Shown here: one piece after another, positions 31,051 through 32,960 of the stretch
Layout: the number at the start of each line of letters is the position of its first letter
Numbering within the stretch: the stretch's first letter is position 1
Assembly: GCA_036584525.1 (NCBI GenBank)
Contig: JAZHDG010000010.1
Coordinates: 1-32,960, forward strand
DNA from: UBA6181 sp016934015
Lineage (GTDB): Bacteria; Bacillota_I; Bacilli_A; Acholeplasmatales; Acholeplasmataceae
Direction of reading: 5' to 3'
DNA length: 32,960 nt
Notes under the pieces: generated by a model
Databases searched by the model: none
The model's input: only the letters and a program-made list of their open reading frames with translations
Told to the model about the DNA's origin: nothing
Position numbers and translations under genes: made by a program

Positions 31051-32069
31051 TTGAATAATGCCTCCGTTATGGATATGTGTAATCCTTTTGGTTGATAAAT
31101 TTCGATTGTGATTGGACCTTCAAGATGAAGAAAACCAAAATCAGCGAAAGTTATTTGGTGTTTACCATCTGGAATCTTAAACAGTTTTTTTTCATATTTT
31201 TCAACAAAAATTTGAAAATGTTTTTCTTTTTCTTCAATTAATTCTTTGACTCGTGCAACATTTGTTTTATGAATCTTCATGTGATCATCTAAATAGAAAA
31301 CCAAATGTGATGGTTCTTTAACAGCGATTGAAACAAGACCTTCGATCATCAATGCTTGATCTTTCTTCAATTGATATACCTTAGGTTTTATTTCTTGATC
31401 GGGAATCATCTTTTTATAAGTGTTGTACGGTAAAAATTCATGAATATAGCCTTTTTGAAATAAACCCGGCATATCCCATATGACATGATGATTGAGCCTA
31501 TGATAAAGTGGTTCTTGAGTTAAACCTGCTTTTTTAAAGGCTAAAGCATCTTGATTATCGGTTAATGCTTTAAAAATCGTTGTCTTTCCGCTATTTTGAA
31601 CACCAATCAAATAAATATGTTGTTGCTTGAAATCATTTAAATAAAGTTTTAGATTTTCGATATCCGAAGGATTTTTCGCAGACATCATAATGATATCCAA
31701 ATATGGGATATTCATTTTTTTCGCTTTATTGGTTATATTTTCTAACAATAAGTCTGTATTTGTTTGCTTCGGAAGTAAATCCATTTGATTAATGATATAA
31801 ACAAATGTGCCTTCGCTTTGATAACGATAAACAGGATATTCAAATAGCATATCCAAATTTAATACAGAACTCACCATAACAATCAGTGCATCTTTTTCTA
31901 AAACAGGAAGGTCTTCAGGATGAAAATGATCATGACTTTCTCCATAATTTTTTAATCTAAAACAAGCCTGACAAAAATCATGATCAAATGATAATGTATA
32001 GCCAATATGTTTGGGATCATCGATTTGGAGTTTAGCTCCACATCCTTTACAATGCATGATCTTTGACAT
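31047..32069 (-). CDS. yqeH: Circularly permuted ribosome-biogenesis GTPase YqeH
   Basis: GTPase for 30S subunit assembly. An N-terminal zinc finger has C7, C10, C33 and C36 (CKGC and CQAC). The G motifs are in permuted order: NQMD (G4, 94-97), SAKN (G5, 130-133), GVQNSGKT (G1, 156-163) and DMPG (G3, 199-202). A C-terminal domain follows, for 340 residues. I start at the ATG at 32069, ten bases after AAAGG and within the end of yqeG. An ATG at 32090 has no ribosome binding site and would add seven residues before the zinc finger; the ATG at 32057 is another possibility. Confidence 0.95.
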   Translation of the reverse strand: MSKIMHCKGCGAKLQIDDPKHIGYTLSFDHDFCQACFRLKNYGESHDHFHPEDLPVLEKDALIVMVSSVLNLDMLFEYPVYRYQSEGTFVYIINQMDLLPKQTNTDLLLENITNKAKKMNIPYLDIIMMSAKNPSDIENLKLYLNDFKQQHIYLIGVQNSGKTTIFKALTDNQDALAFKKAGLTQEPLYHRLNHHVIWDMPGLFQKGYIHEFLPYNTYKKMIPDQEIKPKVYQLKKDQALMIEGLVSIAVKEPSHLVFYLDDHMKIHKTNVARVKELIEEKEKHFQIFVEKYEKKLFKIPDGKHQITFADFGFLHLEGPITIEIYQPKGLHISITEALFK

Positions 32070-32601
32070 AGGGAAGTAACCTTTCTTCATAAAGTTTAGG
32101 TTGTTTAATCATGATTTTCTTTAAGATTTTCTTTTCAATAAAGCGATTTATTTTGGTGATTCCTCGATCAGACGATCTTTTGACAGAGCCCACTAAAATA
32201 ACTTTAATTGGTAATCGATGAGCACCATACACATCTGTCATAAGTTGATCACCAATCATCATGACTTTGTCTTGAGTTTCACCAACCATTTTTAACGCCT
32301 TTTTAAACCCAATTTTTGTTGGTTTTAACGAATGCCATAAAAACATAAAATCAGTTCCTTTTAATGCATTACTGACTCTTTTATAACCACTATTTGACAT
32401 GATAACGATCTTAAAATCTTTTTTAAGATTGTTTAAAAAATCAATCTCTTTTACATTTAATTCACTTTGATCATAAGCAATAATTGTATTATCTAAGTCA
32501 AAAAACAAGGTAGTTATCCCTTGTTTCTGCAATGAGTGATATGAAATTTCAAAAATGGAAGCATGATAAGCATCAGGAATACATTTTTGAATCATTGACA
32601 T
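32047..32601 (-). CDS. yqeG: YqeG-family HAD phosphatase
   Basis: A haloacid dehalogenase-fold phosphatase (YqeG, HAD subfamily IIIA). Motif I is FFDLDNT near residues 33-39, motif II IMSNSG, motif III the Lys in KPTKIGFKKA, and motif IV MIGDQLMTDVYGA. The 184 residues fit. Its substrate is not established as far as I know. Its ATG overlaps the greA stop by one base (TAATG), so it is translated by coupling; no separate good ribosome binding site is seen. It begins the yqeGHK-rsfS-methyltransferase run, as in Bacillus, where greA is elsewhere. Confidence 0.93.
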   Translation of the reverse strand: MSMIQKCIPDAYHASIFEISYHSLQKQGITTLFFDLDNTIIAYDQSELNVKEIDFLNNLKKDFKIVIMSNSGYKRVSNALKGTDFMFLWHSLKPTKIGFKKALKMVGETQDKVMMIGDQLMTDVYGAHRLPIKVILVGSVKRSSDRGITKINRFIEKKILKKIMIKQPKLYEERLLPYVKDHAL

Positions 32602-32960
32602 TAGTTAATTTCCATAATCTCGATCGAGAATATCCGACCAGTTTCAGTTTTAACTTCAATGACGTCACCTTCATTTTTATTGAGCATTGCTCTACCAATA
32701 GGTGATTCAATTGAAATCTTACGTAATTTAGGGTCTGCTTCAATGCTACCAACGAGGTAAAATTCTTTGATTTCGTTTGTTGCAAGAAATTTTACCTTAA
32801 CGGTTTTCCCAATATTAACGATATCTTCTGAAGTTGTCTTAATGATTTTGACATTTTTAATGATGTTTTCGATTTCAGCAATTCTCGCTTCAATACGTGC
32901 TTGTTCATTACGTGCAGCATCGTAATCCGCGTTTTCTGAAAGGTCACCTTGTGCACGAGC
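32601..32960 (-). CDS. greA: Transcription elongation factor GreA, N-terminus beyond the window
   Basis: A 119-residue C-terminal part of GreA, open through the right edge, so its start is outside and it has no start codon here. It begins in the coiled-coil tip with ARAQGDLSENADYDAARNEQ, the acidic GDLSEN loop that enters the RNA polymerase secondary channel and induces transcript cleavage. The C-terminal FKBP-like domain follows (FYLVGSIEAD, ISIESPIGRAMLN) and ends in EIMEIN. About 38 residues should be missing. It overlaps yqeG by one base. Finding greA at the head of the yqe operon links elongation and ribosome-assembly genes. Confidence 0.96.
   Translation of the reverse strand, partial: ARAQGDLSENADYDAARNEQARIEARIAEIENIIKNVKIIKTTSEDIVNIGKTVKVKFLATNEIKEFYLVGSIEADPKLRKISIESPIGRAMLNKNEGDVIEVKTETGRIFSIEIMEIN

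Noticed and set aside
1..32960. tRNA or rRNA genes, CRISPR arrays, insertion sequences, prophage or toxin-antitoxin genes
   Set aside because: No tRNA-like or rRNA sequence, regular repeat array, transposase or phage gene was seen on either strand.

Overview
The window looks like chromosomal core DNA of a low-GC, Gram-positive-lineage bacterium, most likely a mollicute-type organism that keeps the standard genetic code (Acholeplasma-, Izemoplasma- or Haloplasma-like), or a related lineage of Bacilli. The signs are an AT-rich sequence, short intergenic gaps, AGGAGG-type ribosome binding sites, TTGxxx/TATAAT promoters and a Bacillus-like gene order. The sporulation genes that Bacillus carries at these positions (spoVS, cotE, spoIVA) are absent. 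TGA is used as a stop (for example in rluB, ymdB and comEA) and tryptophan is TGG, so this is not the Mycoplasma code. Assignment to a lineage is inference.

Layout, left to right. At 1-1610 a partial CPBP membrane protease converges on an ankyrin-repeat gene across a bidirectional terminator. At 1701-6463 lie hup (HU) and then, in transcription order, cmk, an S1-domain gene, der and gpsA, the same arrangement as Bacillus cmk-ypfD-der-gpsA-hbs. At 6522-7908 are rluB and efp, each with its own promoter. At 7967-15437 a long coupled operon runs: a membrane-anchored protein of unknown function, then mutS, mutL, miaA, aroK and aroQ. At 15539-19723 are rny, ymdB, miaB and a ricA-like (ymcA) gene, which concern RNA turnover and tRNA modification. 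At 19918-23158 sits an accessory insert between rny and recA: a lone membrane-anchored protein on the plus strand, and a three-gene operon of a stand-alone cobalamin-binding protein with a MacB/LolCDE-type ABC transporter. At 23261-25250 are pgsA-recA and the opposing rpsT. At 25277-29475 are the competence genes comEA-comEC, then holA and a DnaQ-type exonuclease. At 29539-32960 are greA (cut by the window edge), yqeG, yqeH, yqeK, rsfS and a yqeM-like methyltransferase, all overlapping.

Most genes are housekeeping and work together as ribosome biogenesis and translation (der, yqeH, rsfS, rpsT, efp, rluB, S1), tRNA A37 modification (miaA, miaB), DNA repair and recombination (mutS, mutL, recA), DNA uptake (comEA, comEC) and replication (holA, DnaQ-like). 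The least ordinary items are the cobalamin-protein/ABC operon, a YmdB homologue with Trp in place of the conserved catalytic-site His68, a RicA-like protein with no cysteines, the membrane protein with two SAP-like motifs that sits where Bacillus has cotE, and an inverted repeat framing the rny promoter. No rRNA, tRNA, CRISPR array, insertion sequence or prophage was seen. No gene-free stretch exceeds 300 bases.
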